Below, in pieces: positions 15,958-17,569 of a stretch of 17,569 nt of DNA (positions within the stretch are counted from its first letter, which is position 1; every line of letters starts with the position of its first letter). A model generated the notes under the pieces. The model made no database searches, was not told the origin of the DNA, and saw only the letters and a program-made list of their open reading frames with translations. The position numbers and the translations under genes were made by a program. The DNA is from JBGVMW01 sp045125095 (GTDB taxonomy: Bacteria > Bacillota > Clostridia > Lachnospirales > Lachnospiraceae): positions 1 through 17,569 of the forward strand of contig JBGVMW010000062.1 in the NCBI GenBank assembly GCA_045125095.1. The letters run 5' to 3'.

Positions 15958-17569
15958 TTATTTTCCTGCAATTGTTGCGTTCGCATTTACACCTTTGTTC
16001 TTTAAGATTGTTTTGTAAGATGTTAATTTGCTTTCCGGTACTGTGATAGCTACCTTTGCATAGGTGTTCTTAAATGCCTTTGCCCCAACATTTGTTCCTG
16101 TCAGCTTCTTTGAGTTGATTGTAATCTTCTTCAGCTTCTTACAATTGTAGAACGCTGTCTTACCAATCTTCTTTACATTAGCTGGAATAGAAATGTTTGT
16201 AAGTTTTACACAATTGTAGAACGCACTTGTTCCAATTGTATTTACATTACTTCCCATTGCTACTGTTGTTAACTTCTTACAGTTCTTAAATGCATTGTTA
16301 CCAATCTTTGTCACGTTGCTTCCGATGGTAATTTTCTTTACAGTTGTATTTCCTTTGAATGCACCGTTTGCAATTGAGGTTACTTTAAATGTAGTATCTT
16401 CAACTTTAACTGTTTTTGGAATTGCAATTGTTGTTGCCTTGCTGTTAGATGCAACATATTCTACAGTGTTCGTTGAATCTGAAAGCTTAGTGATTTTATA
16501 GGTAGCCTTGTCTACTACAACAGTATCGCCAACTTCTAATTCATCAAAAATTTCCTCATCATCATCTTCTTCGTCATCCTCTTCTTCGCCAGTTGCAGGA
16601 ACCGGTTCTGTAACTGTTTCAGAGCAGTTTGCACAACTGTATGTCATAACGCCATCTTCTGTTGCTGTTGGTGCTACTGTAACAACGCCATCATCCCATG
16701 CATGTCCGGTTGCTGGCACATCCTGTCCTTCGTATAATAAGGTGTCACAAGCAGCACAGAATACATCACCTGAATAACCATCATCCGTACAGGTTGATGC
16801 TACATGATTTCTAACTTCAAGGCAGTGATTACATGTTAACACCGGGATTATTTCCTGTCTGGTTGTACCACATGTGTTACATGTATAAGTTCTGATACCA
16901 GTCTCTGTTGCTGTTGGCTGCTTTGTTACAACGCCAGCATTCCAGCTATGTCCAAGTGCTGCTTTCGTTGTTCCACTTGCGAGTAATACGTTACAAGCTG
17001 CACAGTATGTATCTCCTGTGTAACCTGCCTCTGTACAAGTTGCTGCTTTTGCATTTTTTACAACTGTGTTGCTATGCGTACATCCAATCGGATCTATTAC
17101 TTCCTGTCTTGTTGTTCCACATCTTGAACATGTATACGTTCTAATTCCTGACTCTGTTGCTGTTGGCTGTTTTGTAATAATGCCAGCATCCCAGCTATGT
17201 CCAAGAGCAGGTATTACCGTACCAGTTGATACTAATACATCACAATCTGCACAGTAAGCATCTCCTGTATATCCTGTTTTGGTACAAGATGCAGGCTGTG
17301 CATTCTTGGTTACTAATGTACTGTGTTTACATTCTTCTTTTTTATAAACATATGTAACAGTAATCTCACTCTTTGTAAAGGTTCCTTTTGCATTAGCTGG
17401 TGTGTTACTTAATGTATAACCAGCAACAGTTACTGCTGATGTGGAATAAGATGTTCCAACTTTACCTGTTAATTTTTCAGCAGATGCAATTGCATTGCCA
17501 TTTTCGTCTACATATTTTACAGTAACCGTTCCGTTTGTTACAGGAACTGTGTACTGGCTCCAGTTACCA
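15958..17569 (-). CDS. Secreted MucBP / Cys-His repeat / BspA-like leucine-rich protein (5' end outside window)
   Basis: Partial: 536 residues are visible, and the frame is open to the window edge, so signal peptide and start are missing. A GTG at 16842 lies inside the third Cys repeat and is not a credible start. In order: a MucBP-like domain (TVTVKYVDENGNAIASAEKL, then KGTFTKSEITVTYVYKK; encoded at about 17340-17540); three 83-aa repeats, each with C-x-H or CNHC, SC, GYxGDxYCxxC, GHxW and TYTCxxC; an acidic linker rich in D/E (about 16530-16590); then LRR_5 (BspA/Treponema pallidum type) repeats of 23 residues such as VTKIGNNAFKNCKKL and VKKIGKTAFYNCKKL. The C-terminus (NANATIAGK) has no sorting signal, so attachment must be by other means or the protein is released. 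Such proteins typically serve adhesion; the ligand is unknown. It is upstream of, and separate from, the pilus operon. Confidence 0.88.
   Translation of the reverse strand, partial: GNWSQYTVPVTNGTVTVKYVDENGNAIASAEKLTGKVGTSYSTSAVTVAGYTLSNTPANAKGTFTKSEITVTYVYKKEECKHSTLVTKNAQPASCTKTGYTGDAYCADCDVLVSTGTVIPALGHSWDAGIITKQPTATESGIRTYTCSRCGTTRQEVIDPIGCTHSNTVVKNAKAATCTEAGYTGDTYCAACNVLLASGTTKAALGHSWNAGVVTKQPTATETGIRTYTCNTCGTTRQEIIPVLTCNHCLEVRNHVASTCTDDGYSGDVFCAACDTLLYEGQDVPATGHAWDDGVVTVAPTATEDGVMTYSCANCSETVTEPVPATGEEEDDEEDDDEEIFDELEVGDTVVVDKATYKITKLSDSTNTVEYVASNSKATTIAIPKTVKVEDTTFKVTSIANGAFKGNTTVKKITIGSNVTKIGNNAFKNCKKLTTVAMGSNVNTIGTSAFYNCVKLTNISIPANVKKIGKTAFYNCKKLKKITINSKKLTGTNVGAKAFKNTYAKVAITVPESKLTSYKTILKNKGVNANATIAGK
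16588..17331 (-). repeat. Three tandem 249-bp coding repeats with zinc-ribbon-like Cys/His pattern
   Basis: Copies begin at about 17331, 17082 and 16833, an exact 249-bp (83-codon) step. The two upstream copies are most alike; the third is more diverged and ends at the acidic linker. Each copy carries six to seven Cys and up to two His in fixed places, suggesting metal binding or disulfides. Confidence 0.85.

Noticed and set aside
15768..16046. 92-codon + strand frame across the repeat block and the end of the leucine-rich gene
   Set aside because: It crosses hairpins, a terminator and the opposite-strand gene end; composition is not protein-like.
16840..16842. GTG as start of the leucine-rich-repeat protein
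   Set aside because: The same frame stays open to 17569 and encodes two further Cys repeats and a MucBP domain; the GTG is a valine within a repeat.

Overview
The window looks like chromosome of a low-GC, Gram-positive Clostridia member, most likely Lachnospiraceae. This rests on AT-rich composition, AGGAGG-type ribosome sites, sortase/LPxTG surface biology, a FIST/chemoreceptor pair, and a secreted protein combining MucBP, Cys/His repeats and BspA-type leucine-rich repeats. The species is not determined.

Layout. 1-1031: a terminator-like hairpin and one + strand gene for a small secreted protein of unknown function, ending in a terminator shared with the convergent genes that follow. 1112-3248 (-): a two-gene operon with its own sigma-A promoter, FIST-domain sensor then a soluble methyl-accepting chemotaxis protein. 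3402-4867 (-): a sodium:alanine/glycine symporter (AGCS) with its own terminator. 4973-15529 (-): a sortase-assembled pilus operon. 15530-15957: a long non-coding stretch with direct and inverted repeats. 15958-17569 (-): the C-terminal part of a large secreted MucBP / Cys-His-repeat / leucine-rich-repeat protein whose start lies outside the window.

The pilus operon reads, in order of transcription: a strong promoter overlaid by a perfect 24-bp palindrome; a 1872-aa tip adhesin (fibro-slime domain, CBM-like modules, Cna-B domains, VPDSG sorting signal); the 537-aa backbone pilin (LPQTG); a strong intrinsic terminator that should reduce read-through; two class C pilin-polymerising sortases; and finally a 518-aa protein in which a basal-type pilin (Cna-B-like domain, Pro-rich TxEP stalk, LAQTG sorting signal) is joined in one reading frame to a complete second sortase. 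These parts are expected to build a covalent pilus: the class C enzymes link backbone and tip, and the basal pilin plus its sortase anchor the fibre to the wall.

The most notable observation is the pilin-sortase joint. It lies on a run of seven A. With six A the pilin would end a few residues after its RKK tail at a TGA that overlaps the ATG of a free-standing sortase (TGATG), a classic translationally coupled arrangement. The fusion could be genuine, a recent one-base event, a slippage-controlled switch or a sequencing error; the sequence alone cannot decide.
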